The position numbers and the translations under genes were made by a program. A model generated the notes under the pieces. The model made no database searches and was not told where the DNA came from. It saw only the letters and a list, made by a program, of their open reading frames with translations. Positions 48,101 to 62,577 of a stretch of 64,000 nucleotides of DNA are shown in pieces. This DNA comes from Parambassis ranga (Eukaryota; Chordata; Actinopteri; Ambassidae): the NCBI RefSeq assembly GCF_900634625.1, contig NC_041039.1, forward strand, positions 24,180,373 through 24,244,372, given 5' to 3'. Positions within the stretch are counted from its first letter, which is position 1. Each line of letters starts with the position of its first letter.

Positions 48101-51100
48101 ATGTGTGTCTGTGTGTGTCACTGTGTCAGTGTGTTTCAGTGTGTGTCAATGTGTGTCTGTGTGTGTCACTGTGTCAGTGTGTTTCAGTGTGTGTCAATGT
48201 GTGTCTGTGTGTTTCAGTGTGTGTCTGTGTGTTTCAGTGTGTGTCTGTGTGTGTCTGTGTGTTTCAGTGTGTCTGTGTGTTTCAGTGTGTGTGTCAGTGT
48301 GTGTCTGTGTGTGTCACTGTGTGTCCGTGTGATTCAGTGTGTGTCTGTGTGTATCAATGTGTGTCTGTGTGTTTCAGTGTGTGTCTGTGTGTGTCTGTGT
48401 GTATCAATGTGTGTCTGTGTGTGTCACTGTGTGTCCGTGTGATTCAGTGTGTGTCTGTGTGTCACTGTGTGTCCGTGTGATTCAGTGTGTGTTTCAGTGT
48501 GTGTCTGTGTGTATCAATGTGTGTCTGTGTGTGTCACTGTGTGTCCGTGTGATTCAGTGTGTGTGTCAGTGTGTGTCTGTGTGTGTCACTGTGTGTCCGT
48601 GTGATTCAGTGTGTGTCAGTGTGTGTCTGTGTGTGTCACTGTGTGTCAGTGTGTTTCAGTGTGTGTCTGTGTGTATCAATGTGTGTCTGTGTATGTCAGT
48701 GTGTCTGTGTGTTTCAGTGTGTGTGTCAGTGTGTGTCTGTGTGTGTCACTGTGTGTCCGTGTGATTCAGTGTGTGTGTCAGTGTGTGTCTGTGTGATTCA
48801 GTGTGTGTCAGTGTGTGTCTGTGTGTATCAATGTGTGTCTGTGTGTGTCACTGTGTGTCCGTGTGATTCAGTGTGTGTGTCAGTGTGTGTCTGTGTGTAT
48901 CAATGTGTGTCTGTGTGTGTCACTGTGTGTCAGTGTGTTTCAGTGTGTGTCAATGTGTGTCTGTGTGTTTCAGTGTGTGTCTGTGTGTGTCTGTGTGTCA
49001 GTGTGTGTCAGTGTGTGTCTGTGTGTGTCTGTGTGTTTCAGTGTGTGTCTGTGTGTATCAATGTGTGTCTGTGTGTGTCACTGTGTTTCAGTGTGTGTCA
49101 CTGTGTGTCCGTGTGATTCAGTGTGTGTCTGTGTATGTCAGTGTGTCTGTGTGTTTCAGTGTGTGTGTCTGTGTGTGTCTGTGTGTATCAGTGTGTCAGT
49201 GTGTGTCACTGTGTGTCCGTGTGATTCAGTGTGTGTCTGTGTGTATCAATGTGTGTCTGTGTGTGTCACTGTGTCAGTGTGTTTCAGTGTGTGTCAATGT
49301 GTGTCTGTGTGTTTCAGTGTGTGTCTGTGTGTTTCAGTGTGTGTCTGTGTGTTTCAGTGTGTCTGTGTGTATCAATGTGTGTCTGTGTATGTCAGTGTGT
49401 CTGTGTGTTTCAGTGTGTGTGTCTGTGTGTGTCACTGTGTGTCCGTGTGATTCAGTGTGTGTGTCAGTGTGTGTCTGTGTGTATCAATGTGTGTCTGTGT
49501 GTTTCAGTGTGTGTCTGTGTGTGTCTGTGTGTATCAATGTGTGTCTGTGTGTGTCACTGTGTGTCCGTGTGATTCAGTGTGTGTGTCAGTGTGTGTCTGT
49601 GTGTGTCACTGTGTGTCCGTGTGATTCAGTGTGTGTTTCAGTGTGTGTCTGTGTGTATCAATGTGTGTCTGTGTGTGTCAGTGTGATTCAGTGTGTGTCA
49701 GTGTGTGTCTGTGTGTATCAATGTGTGTCTGTGTGTGTCACTGTGTGTCAGTGTGTTTCAGTGTGTGTCTGTGTGTTTCAGTGTGTGTCTGTGTGTCAGT
49801 GTGTTTCAGTGTGTGTCAATGTGTGTCTGTGTGTTTCAGTGTGTGTCTGTGTGTATCAATGTGTGTCTGTGTGTGTCACTGTGTGTCAGTGTGTTTCAGT
49901 GTGTCTGTGTGTTTCAGTGTGTCTGTGTGTTTCAGTGTGTGTGTTTGTGTGTGTCTGTGTGTATCAGTGTGTGTCAGTGTGTGTCACTGTGTGTCCGTGT
50001 GATTCAGTGTGTGTCAGTGTGTGTCTGTGTGTATCAATGTGTGTCTGTGTGTGTCACTGTGTCAGTGTGTTTCAGTGTGTGTCAATGTGTGTCTGTGTGT
50101 GTCACTGTGTCAGTGTGTTTCAGTGTGTGTCAATGTGTGTCTGTGTGTTTCAGTGTGTGTCTGTGTGTTTCAGTGTGTGTCTGTGTGTGTCTGTGTGTTT
50201 CAGTGTGTCTGTGTGTATCAATGTGTGTCTGTGTATGTCAGTGTGTCTGTGTGTTTCAGTGTGTGTGTCAGTGTGTGTCTGTGTGTGTCACTGTGTGTCC
50301 GTGTGATTCAGTGTGTGTCTGTGTGTATCAATGTGTGTCTGTGTGTTTCAGTGTGTGTCTGTGTGTGTCTGTGTGTATCAATGTGTGTCTGTGTGTGTCA
50401 CTGTGTGTCCGTGTGATTCAGTGTGTGTGTCAGTGTGTGTCTGTGTGTCACTGTGTGTCCGTGTGATTCAGTGTGTGTTTCAGTGTGTGTCTGTGTGTAT
50501 CAATGTGTGTCTGTGTGTGTCACTGTGTGTCCGTGTGATTCAGTGTGTGTGTCAGTGTGTGTCTGTGTGTGTCACTGTGTGTCCGTGTGATTCAGTGTGT
50601 GTCAGTGTGTGTCTGTGTGTGTCACTGTGTGTCAGTGTGTTTCAGTGTGTGTCTGTGTGTATCAATGTGTGTCTGTGTATGTCAGTGTGTCTGTGTGTTT
50701 CAGTGTGTGTGTCAGTGTGTGTCTGTGTGTGTCACTGTGTGTCCGTGTGATTCAGTGTGTGTGTCAGTGTGTGTCTGTGTGATTCAGTGTGTGTCAGTGT
50801 GTGTCTGTGTGTATCAATGTGTGTCTGTGTGTGTCACTGTGTGTCCGTGTGATTCAGTGTGTGTGTCAGTGTGTGTCTGTGTGTATCAATGTGTGTCTGT
50901 GTGTGTCACTGTGTGTCAGTGTGTTTCAGTGTGTGTCAATGTGTGTCTGTGTGTTTCAGTGTGTGTCTGTGTGTGTCTGTGTGTCAGTGTGTGTCAATGT
51001 GTGTCTGTGTGTTTCAGTGTGTGTCTGTGTGTGTCTGTGTGTTTCAGTGTGTGTCTGTGTGTATCAATGTGTGTCTGTGTGTGTCACTGTGTTTCAGTGT

Positions 51101-52152
51101 GTGTCACTGTGTGTCCGTGTGATTCAGTGTGTGTCTGTGTATGTCAGTGTGTCTGTGTGTTTCAGTGTGTGTGTCTGTGTGTGTCTGTGTGTATCAGTGT
51201 GTCAGTGTGTGTCACTGTGTGTCCGTGTGATTCAGTGTGTGTCTGTGTGTATCAATGTGTGTCTGTGTGTGTCACTGTGTCAGTGTGTTTCAGTGTGTGT
51301 CAATGTGTGTCTGTGTGTTTCAGTGTGTGTCTGTGTGTTTCAGTGTGTGTCTGTGTGTGTCTGTGTGTTTCAGTGTGTCTGTGTGTATCAATGTGTGTCT
51401 GTGTATGTCAGTGTGTCTGTGTGTTTCAGTGTGTGTGTCTGTGTGTGTCACTGTGTGTCCGTGTGATTCAGTGTGTGTGTCAGTGTGTGTCTGTGTGTAT
51501 CAATGTGTGTCTGTGTGTTTCAGTGTGTGTCTGTGTGTGTCTGTGTGTATCAATGTGTGTCTGTGTGTGTCACTGTGTGTCCGTGTGATTCAGTGTGTGT
51601 GTCAGTGTGTGTCTGTGTGTGTCACTGTGTGTCCGTGTGATTCAGTGTGTGTTTCAGTGTGTGTCTGTGTGTATCAATGTGTGTCTGTGTGTGTCACTGT
51701 GTGTCAGTGTGATTCAGTGTGTGTCAGTGTGTGTCTGTGTGTATCAATGTGTGTCTGTGTGTGTCACTGTGTGTCAGTGTGTTTCAGTGTGTGTCTGTGT
51801 GTTTCAGTGTGTGTCTGTGTGTCAGTGTGTTTCAGTGTGTGTCAATGTGTGTCTGTGTGTTTCAGTGTGTGTCTGTGTGTATCAATGTGTGTCTGTGTGT
51901 GTCACTGTGTGTCAGTGTGTTTCAGTGTGTCTGTGTGTTTCAGTGTGTCTGTGTGTTTCAGTGTGTGTCAATGTGTGTCTGTGTGTTTCAGTGTGTGTCT
52001 GTGTGTTTCAGTGTGTGTCTGTGTGTCAGTGTGTTTCAGTGTGTGTCAATGTGTGTCTGTGTGTCTGTGGGTTTCAGTGTGTGTATCAGTGTGTGTCTGT
52101 GTGTGTCTGTGTGTATCAATGTGTCTGTGTGTTTCAGTGTGTGTCTGTGTGT
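45146..52152. repeat. 7-kb TG-rich minisatellite array with higher-order structure
   Basis: Continuous array of 8-12-base words on a TGTGTG background: TGTGTCACTG, TGTGTCAGTG, TGTTTCAGTG, TGTATCAATG, TGTGTCCGTG, TGTGATTCAG, TGTGTCTGTG, TGTATGTCAG. The words occur in fixed orders that themselves repeat. Blocks recur at about 425 bp near the left end (45866 and 46291; 45970 and 46395) and at about 1986 bp further right (48559 and 50545; 48611 and 50597; 48803 and 50789), with runs of hundreds of bases matching. All three plus-strand frames stay open for long stretches because the words lack in-frame stops; no protein is implied. Confidence 0.95.
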
Positions 52153-52153
52153 T

Positions 52154-52182
52154 TCACACTTTATTGATCCTGCAGGGGAATC
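52154..52182 (-). repeat. retroposon 3' tail at the array edge
   Basis: TTTATTGATCCTGCAGGGGAA is, on the minus strand, the TTCCCCTGCAGGATCAATAAA end typical of fish L2-type elements. In that orientation the TG array (CA on this strand) lies exactly where the element's short tandem tail would be. Confidence 0.5.
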
Positions 52183-52757
52183 AGCAGCAACAACACAACA
52201 GAACGGAACTACTCAAAATACATCAAGGAGGCTGCACACACTTCTGAGGTCCAGTTGTGTGTCAGTGGATGGAGTGTTGTTGTGTGTCAGTGAAGTGTAT
52301 GCGAGGGTTAACAGCGGTCACTGCTCAGTCTCTGGAGGAAGAAGTAAACCCTCATTATGATCAGAAGCAGCCGTGAATCATGGAGGCGCTAATGAGCCGC
52401 TTTCTTCAGTTCTTCAGAGATCTGCAGGATCTGAGCTGACTTCAAAGCCTGGACAGATAGTCATCGTCCTCTTCGTCATCTCAGCTCTCAAACAAAGTTT
52501 GTCCCTGTCAGGAGGACACGTGAAGTCCTCCCCGTCACCAAGGACGTTATGTAAGACTCGGCTCCTGCTGCGAGCTGCAGTCATTTCACGCCGCGTCTCC
52601 TGAGCTGAGCCCGATCAGCAGCTTTACGTCTGGGCTAAAGCTGCTGTCGGGCTGCAGACGCCGCTAAAAGCCTCTGCTGGCTGGACGAGCTCTCACATGT
52701 AACACATCCACAAGGATAAAGAGCTGCACGCTGGGAGAGTGAGGATGACAGACTGTC
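52183..52757. other. intergenic spacer between arrays
   Basis: Unique-looking DNA, no gene recognised. Confidence 0.3.
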
Positions 52758-53390
52758 AGCACACACACACACAGACACACACACAGAGACACAGACACAC
52801 AGAGACACAGACACACACACACACACACAGACACACAGAGACACAGACAGACAGAGACACAGACACACACACACACACACACAGACACACAGAGACACAG
52901 AGACACAGACACACAGAGACACAGAGACACAGACACACAGAGACACAGACACACACACACACAGACACACACACAGAGACACAGAGACACAGACACACAG
53001 ACACAGACACACAGAGACACAGACACACACACAGAGACACAGACACACACACAGAGACACAGACAGACAGAGACACAGACAGACACGGACACACAGAGAC
53101 ACACACAGAGACACAGACACACAGAGACACAGACACACAGAGACACACACAGAGACACAGACACACAGAGACACACACAGAGACACAGACACACAGAGAC
53201 ACAGACACACAGAGACACAGACACACAGAGACACAGACACACAGACAGACACAGAGACACACACAGAGACACAGACACACACACAGACACACACAGAAAC
53301 ACACACAGAGACACACACAGACACAGGGACACACAGACACAGGGACACAGACACACACAGACACACACACAGACACACACAGACACAGGC
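52758..53390. repeat. CACAGA/CACACAGAGACA array
   Basis: About 630 bases of ACACACAGAGACACAGACAC-type units, purine/CA-rich on the plus strand, opposite in orientation to the large TG array and to the array at 53652. Confidence 0.93.
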
Positions 53391-53651
53391 CTGCTTGATC
53401 ATTTAAGACAAACATGGAGGTTTTATCCTTTGTTACTTCATCACTTTATCAAAGTGACAGATTCTGGAGTCAGTTTGTGTCTTTGTGGTGGTTGTGTGTC
53501 AGTGTGTGTCTCTTGGAGGTTCTTGTGTATCAGTTTGTGGTTGTTGTGTGTCTCTTGGATGTTGTTGTGTGTCAGTGTGTGTCTGTTGGAGGCCGGCAGT
53601 CACTGTTTTCAGTAATGGCATCTCACTGGAGTGCAGCGCAGCAATGAAAAG

Positions 53652-54055
53652 ATATGTGTGTGTCTGTGTGTGTCTTTCTGTGTGTGTCTGTGTGTCTTTG
53701 TGCCTGTGTCTCTTTGTCTGTGTCTCTGTGTGTGTGTGTGTGTGTGTCTGTGTGTGTCTGTGTGTGTCTCTGTGTCTCTTTGTCTGTGTCTCTGTGTGTG
53801 TCTGTGTGTGTCTCTGTGTCTCTTTGTCTGTGTCTCTGTGTGTGTCTGTGTGTGTGTCTGTGTCTCTTTGTCTGTGTCTCTGTGTGTGTCTGTGTGTGTC
53901 TGTGTGTGTCTCTGTGTCTCTTTGTCTGTGTCTCTGTGTGTGTCTGTGTGTGTCTCTGTGTCTCTTTGTCTGTGTCTCTGTGTGTGTCTGTGTGTGTCTG
54001 TGTGTGTCTCTGTGTCTCTTTGTCTGTGTCTCTGTGTGTGTCTGTGTGTGTCTGC
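53652..54055. repeat. TGTGTCTCTGTGTCTCTTTGTC array
   Basis: Higher-order blocks GTGTCTCTTTGTCTGTGTCTC recur about every 55-70 bases. The strand composition is the complement of the 52758-53390 array. Confidence 0.92.
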
Positions 54056-54675
54056 TCAGACACTGATCAGTTGTCAGATGGATCAGGTCTCGGGGGTTCT
54101 GGAGCTCGTGTGGTACATGTGCGTGTTCAGCTCGCCGTCATCTGTCCCTCTTCAGTTGAAGTCAGTGTGCCGAGCACGGCTGCCATGTTTACAGCACGTT
54201 TTATCAGGCGTGCTGTGATGAAGGTGACTGCAGAGCGGCATCATCATCCTCAGCTCCACCTGTCAGCAGGATTCAGCCTGCGTCTCAAAGCTGAGGACAC
54301 AAAGAGACGCTTAGAGTTGGTCGGAGCTCGGCCGTCTCCTGACTTCTGTCTGCAGCTTAACTTTAGACAGGAAGCTGACACAACACCGGCTCAGTCTGAG
54401 CTTTCCTTTCTCTGCTAACCTCACATCAGCTTTATTCTCTCAGCAAAGCTTCGCTGACCACACGACGGCCGCATGTTTACCCACAGACAGCTGAGTCAGT
54501 CTCACTTTCAGAGATGAAAAACTATCCATGGTCATTTTCTTACATAACATTTATAATCCGTGCTAACGTCCCGTGATGCTGACCTCAGCCTGCTTCGAGC
54601 TAACGGCTAACATCAGCATCCTCACCGTGACACGACCATCAACTCGCTGACAAAATGATTTCATCATTCTGTGCT

Positions 54676-54842
54676 TTTACCAGAAAAATTTACCTGAAAA
54701 AACTCACAGATTTACCAGAAGAAATTTACAGAAAATTTACCAGAAAAAAACTCACAAATTTGCCTAAAAAGTCAAATTTACCAGAAGAAATTTACAGATT
54801 TACCTGAAAAAATTTGCCTGAAAAACGTCACAGATTTTCCAG
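54676..54842. repeat. degenerate A-rich tandem repeat
   Basis: Variants of AATTTACCAGAAGAAATTTAC and CTGAAAAAACTCACAGATTT alternate, about 20-50 bases per unit, clearly related but diverged. Confidence 0.6.
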
Positions 54843-54883
54843 TAAATGTTTTGACATTTTTGAACATATGAACACACACCCTT

Positions 54884-54914
<31 letters not shown>

Positions 54915-55085
54915 CAGATGGTTACAGTCCTCCTGCAGCTGCTCAGACACACACTCTCACTGCTGTGTGTGACCCCAGCAGCCTCGCATTGATCTGAAGC
55001 TGATCGATCAGGCTGAATCAGTTTAAAGTTTGAGTAATCGAGAGTCTGATCACTTTGAGGGATAATTATTGATACACCAGGCTGG

Positions 55086-55248
55086 GTTACGTCTACCTCT
55101 GACGTAGGCGTAAGAAGGTGGGCGGGGCTGGTTATCCAAAGGTCCCGCGCGCAGCGCAGCGAGCAGACAGCGCGTGAGAACACCTGGAGTAAGGTGACGG
55201 GAGCTCGCGGGCTTGACGTGAACTTTAACTCTGCCGTTTGCTCTGAAG
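55086..55248 (+). promoter_or_regulatory. cartpt: CART promoter and 5'UTR
   Basis: A cAMP-response-element-like TGACGTAG (55100-55107) and a GC box, GGGCGGGGC (55120-55128), precede a CpG-rich leader and the ATG at 55249. A CRE in the proximal promoter is known for mammalian CARTPT. No clear TATA box. Confidence 0.45.
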
Positions 55249-56603
55249 ATGCTGGCGCGAGCCGTGCTGTGCGCGGCGCTGCTGTCCGCGCTGTTCCCGG
55301 CCGGCAGGACGGAAGCCGAGAGGGACGAGAGAGAGGTGCAGGACTACCGCTACAACTCCAACAGACTGGTGAGTCTGAAACACCAGCACAGCGGAGGGAC
55401 GCGTGTGATAGATTATTCTCATGATTCAGTTACTTTCACTTTTAAATAAAGTAAAAAAGTATTTTAGTAAATTCACCTGAAAATTCAAATGAATATACAT
55501 CAGTCATCAGTTTGTTCATATTTGGACCTGTTCGTCTTTATATGTTATATAATATACATATAAATATATATAACACAAACCTCTGACTGTTTCCTTTCAG
55601 TGTTTTCAAATGTTTCCGTAGTTTGTTTGTAATCTCATTACATTGAATGAAGGAGTCTCAGTGTGTTTACCTGCAGTCATCTGTCACCCCCCCCCCCCCC
55701 CCACACACACACACCTTGTTCTGATGTATGACAGGCTGTGTGTGTTTATTGTTATGTATTATACATTCTACTAAACTGTGATGAAGACGTCCTGGAGAAT
55801 AAACAGATACATATTAGAGCTGCTAACCTGTCTGACTGTGATGATCAGGCAGCTCTGCTTCAGCCTCCTGTGCCGTCACATCTGCTCCTGAAAGGGTTAA
55901 TGTGGTCTGCTGATGGTGTCTGATCACACTCACTGACCGTCTGCTCTGCTCTCAGCTCGGCGCTCTGCATGAAGTGCTGGAGAAGCTGCAGACCAAGAGG
56001 ATCAACCCCTGGGAGAAGAAGTACGGCCAGGTCCCCTCTGTGAGTCCGTCTCTCCTTAAAGATAGATGTGTGCAGTGATCATAACGTGACCTTTGACCCT
56101 TCATAAACTGCTTTCAGTCCTTTAGGTTTGAGTCTGTCCAGCTTCTTTTTGTCCATCCTGAGGACAGTTCGTCCTCCTGCAGGTTTATTATAGAGTCACT
56201 GCCTCAGCAGCAACTATTCTTCCTGGGGTGCACTATCAGAACATTAAAAACTACAACGTATACATTTAAAAGTTCCTATGCTCATCTGAATATTCACATC
56301 ATGATAAGCATACACATGCATCTAGTCACATGTTTGAATCTTTAACTGTCCTGTCAGACCAGGACCCCACGCTGGACAGATCGGAGTCATTCTGGGTCAG
56401 GGCAAAGCCTGATGGAAGGGTGCCCCCTTGTGTTGTGACCTGTAAGGTGTGTATACTTTGCAGTTACAGTGTGTGTTCAATGTGTGTGTTCACAGTGCGA
56501 CCTCGGGGAACACTGCGCCGTCAGGAAAGGATCTCGTATCGGGAAGATGTGCGACTGTCCCCGAGGAGCCTTCTGCAACTTCTTCCTGCTGAAGTGCTTA
56601 TGA
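55249..56603 (+). CDS. cartpt: cocaine- and amphetamine-regulated transcript (CART) precursor
   Basis: Secreted neuropeptide precursor; CART peptides act in appetite and stress circuits. Exons 55249-55368, 55956-56039, 56496-56603 (TGA); 103 residues. A hydrophobic signal peptide (MLARAVLCAALLSALFPAG) is followed by DYRYNSNRL, then LHEVLEKLQTKR with a dibasic KR site, EKKYGQVPS with a KK site, and the six-cysteine domain CDLGEHCAVRKGSRIGKMCDCPRGAFC...LLKCL, all six cysteines present and the length right. The three-exon structure is that of vertebrate CART genes. Teleosts have several CART paralogs; this one is linked to rps17 and sh3gl3 and is shorter between the signal peptide and the KR site than mammalian CARTPT. 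Which fish paralog number applies cannot be told here. Confidence 0.95.
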
Positions 56604-56661
56604 GCCAATCAGACTGCAGCACAACAGTCACATGTATAAAAACCAGTAGCTGTTAGAGTGA

Positions 56662-56667
56662 AATAAA
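56662..56667 (+). terminator. poly(A) signal of the CART gene
   Basis: AATAAA 59 bases after the stop, preceded by a short AT-rich leader. Confidence 0.7.
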
Positions 56668-56823
56668 CCCTGTGAACCGTCTGGTCGTGTGTCCTGCATT
56701 ACAAACTCACTCTAAGCACAGAACATGTCAGGAGCAGAAGACAGGTCCAGATTAAACATGGCCGCCGTCAGTGTGCACGCCATCAGATAATCAGCAGAAA
56801 CAGGGATTTTGTCCCAAAAGGCT

Positions 56824-56829
56824 TTTATT
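56824..56829 (-). terminator. poly(A) signal of rps17
   Basis: TTTATT on the plus strand, 22 bases beyond the rps17 stop, giving the very short 3'UTR usual for ribosomal protein genes. Confidence 0.7.
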
Positions 56830-56850
56830 AGGATGAAACTTTACACATGT

Positions 56851-59952
<3,102 letters not shown>

Positions 59953-60110
59953 GTTGGATCGGCCTGGTAGAAGAGGACAAGCAGACTTCCGGTGGAAGTT
60001 TAAACGCGCCCGCGGGTCGTCAGCCGCCGCAGCGACCCCTGCCGGCCGGAGGCTGCAACTGCAACAACCTCATGCGGGTGTTCCGTGGTCGACATGTTAG
60101 GTTCTAGATT
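59953..60110 (-). promoter_or_regulatory. rps17: rps17 promoter
   Basis: CpG-dense sequence (GCGCCCGCGGGTCGTC near 60006-60021) upstream of the ATG, with CTTCCACC and CCTCTTCT pyrimidine runs as candidate 5'TOP starts on the minus strand. Confidence 0.4.
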
Positions 60111-60200
60111 ATTGCAGCTCTGCTTTATTGGTTGTGTTTAAAATTCATTGTTAATCTTTTGCTTAACTCAGAGTTTCATTATCCAATCATCTGCTGTTCA

Positions 60201-60830
60201 TTCCAATCCAATCCAATCCATCTTTATTTATAGAGCACCTTTTAAAAGACAACAGGGTCAGCCAAAGTGCTGTACACAGCCTACCAAGCATAGAATAATT
60301 GACTAAAAAAATAGAATAAAATGAAATAAAATAAATATAAGTTTGATAAAACATAGGAATATAAAACCATACAATAAAAGCACCAGTCAGGGGTAAGAAC
60401 AATAAAACAAGTAAAAGTCAACAACTCAAACAGAGTTAAAAGCCAGAGTAAAAAGGTATGTTTTAAGTGATGACTTAAAAACCATAAAAGAATCCATCTG
60501 TCTAAGGTGCAAAGGCAGTTTGTTCCACAGTTTCGGACCTGCGACAGAGAAGGAACGGTCCCCCCTGCGTTTTCTCCAGGAGAGACTGGTCAGCTGACCT
60601 TAGAGAGCGAGCAGGGCAGTGGGGCTGGAGCCTGTCAGACATGTACTGAGGGGCGAGACCATGAAGGGATTTAAAAACAAATAAGAGAATTTTAAAATCA
60701 ATGCGAAAAGGAATCGAGAGCCAGTGCAATGACTTTAAAATCGGAGTAATGTGCTCTCGTTTCTTAGCCCCAGTTAAAAGCCGTTCATTTGACTCACAGG
60801 ACGCTTTCTGTCCCACACACTCAATAAAAC
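60201..60830 (-). mobile_element. LINE 3' fragment (end of reverse transcriptase ORF + 3'UTR)
   Basis: A (CCAAT)n tail at 60203-60222 precedes CTTTATTTATAGAGCACC. On the minus strand the 60502-60816 frame reads KKREHITPILKSLHWLSIPF, RIDFKILLFVFKSLHGLAPQ and ARSLRSADQ, the C-terminal end of a fish LINE ORF2 (Rex/I-like). It is 5'-truncated, as usual for these elements. Confidence 0.78.
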
Positions 60831-61655
60831 AGCCAGTCAGACAGGACAGCCTTTATTATTGCAGAAACACATTCTGAGTTTACAACAGTCAGAGGAACTT
60901 CTGATGTGTGGCACCAGCTTCCCTTCAGAGGAACACCGGTTCTGTCTGTGCTGACTGCAACAAGAGCAGACAGAGGTTATTATTCATTACATTCATGTGA
61001 GCGCTAATATTCTAACTAGTCTTCTATTAAAGGGACAGATCTTAGATAATACAGTCTATGGAGCAGCTCTCCATCACACCTCTGAGCTTTAAATACATGT
61101 TTTATTCTCCTTAAAGGCTTTATTCAGTGAAAAGTGTCTGAGGGCTGAACTGTAATAAAGCAGCATGTGATGGTACTTCCTGTCTAAATGTTGTTTTCAT
61201 TAACCCTGACAGTAAATAATGGATCTGTTTGAATATAAAGCAGAAACTTTACCAGCGATTGATCCATGTGTCACTGTTTGTTCAGCATCTGCCTCACCTG
61301 AGTCTGAAAGCGTCACACAAAACCCACCTGAACAGAACACACACATTAACACACACCAACACACACCAACACACACACTGTCACACACATTAACACACAC
61401 CAACACACACACCGTCACACAGACAGGACGATCACCTCACAGCAGCAGCTCGTGCTCTGAAGCTGTGAAGGCTGTTTGTGTAGCTGTTTAAAGGGAACAC
61501 ACACTGAAGTGTAACAACGTGAGCGGCTGCTGCTTTAAAGGACATCAGAAGCTGTGAGCTCAGAGCGAAGCTGGACACAATATGTCCTCACAAACAAATC
61601 GCACATTCAGTCCACATGAGAAGACGCTGTCAGAGCAGAGGTCCCCAAATGTCTC
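60831..61655. other. intergenic, no gene seen
   Basis: Unique-looking DNA apart from an ACACACATTAACACACACCA-type repeat at about 61336-61425. Confidence 0.35.
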
Positions 61656-61659
61656 AGAT

Positions 61660-62573
61660 CTCACTGTGTGTGTCTGTCAGAGGACGGTGTGTGTGTATCT
61701 GTCAGAGGACGGTGTGTGTGTGTATCTGTCAGAGGACGGTGTGTGTGTGTGTGTGTCTGTCAGAGGACGGTGTGTCTGTGTCTGTCACAGGACGGTGTGT
61801 CTGTGTGTGTGTCAGAGGACAGTGTGTGTGTGTGTGTCTGTCAAAGGACTGTGTGTGTGTGTCTGTCAGAGGACGGTGTGTCTGTGTGTGTGTCAGAGGA
61901 CAGTGTGTGTGTGTGTGTCTGTCAAAGGACTGTGTGTGTGTGTCTGTCAGAGGACAGTGTGTGTGTGTGTGTCTGTCAAAGGACCGTGTGTGTGTGTGTG
62001 TGTCTGTCAGAGGACGGTGTGTGTGTGTGTGTCTCTCAGAGGACAGTGTGTGTGTCTGTCAGAGGACGGTGTGTCTGTGTGTCTGTCAGAGGACGGTGTG
62101 TCTGTGTCTGTCACAGGACGGTGTGTCTGTGTGTCTGTCACAGGACGGTGTGTCTGTGTGTGTGTCAGAGGACAGTGTGTGTGTGTGTGTCTGTCAAAGG
62201 ACTGTGTGTGTGTGTCTGTCAGAGGACGGTGTGTCTGTGTGTGTGTCAGAGGACAGTGTGTGTGTGTGTGTCTGTCAAAGGACTGTGTGTGTGTGTCTGT
62301 CAGAGGACGGTGTGTGTGTGTGTGTCTGTCAAAGGACCGTGTGTGTGTGTGTCTGTCAGAGGACGGTGTGTGTGTGTGTGTCTCTCAGAGGACAGTGTGT
62401 GTGTCTGTCAGAGGACGGTGTGTCTGTGTGTGTGTCAGAGGACAGTGTGTGTGTGTGTCTGTCAAAGGACTGTGTGTGTGTGTCTGTTAGAGGACGGTGT
62501 GTGTCTGTCAAAGGACTGTGTGTGTGTCTGTCAGAGGACTGTGTGTGTGTCTGTCAGAGGACTGTGTGTGTGT
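61660..62573. repeat. ~900-bp GTGTCTGTCAGAGGACGGTGT minisatellite
   Basis: A TGTCAGAGGACGGTGTG or TGTCAAAGGACTGTGTG core alternates with variable TG runs, giving 22-34-base units. Larger blocks also repeat; the CAGAGGAC/CAAAGGAC order recurs. The long plus-strand frames come from the repeat. Confidence 0.93.
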
Positions 62574-62577
62574 CTGG

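Noticed and set aside
45124..52360. Dozens of long Cys/Val/Ser-rich open frames (up to 477 codons)
   Set aside because: All come from a stop-poor TG repeat, exist in all three plus frames at once, and lack any start context, splice structure or non-repeat composition.
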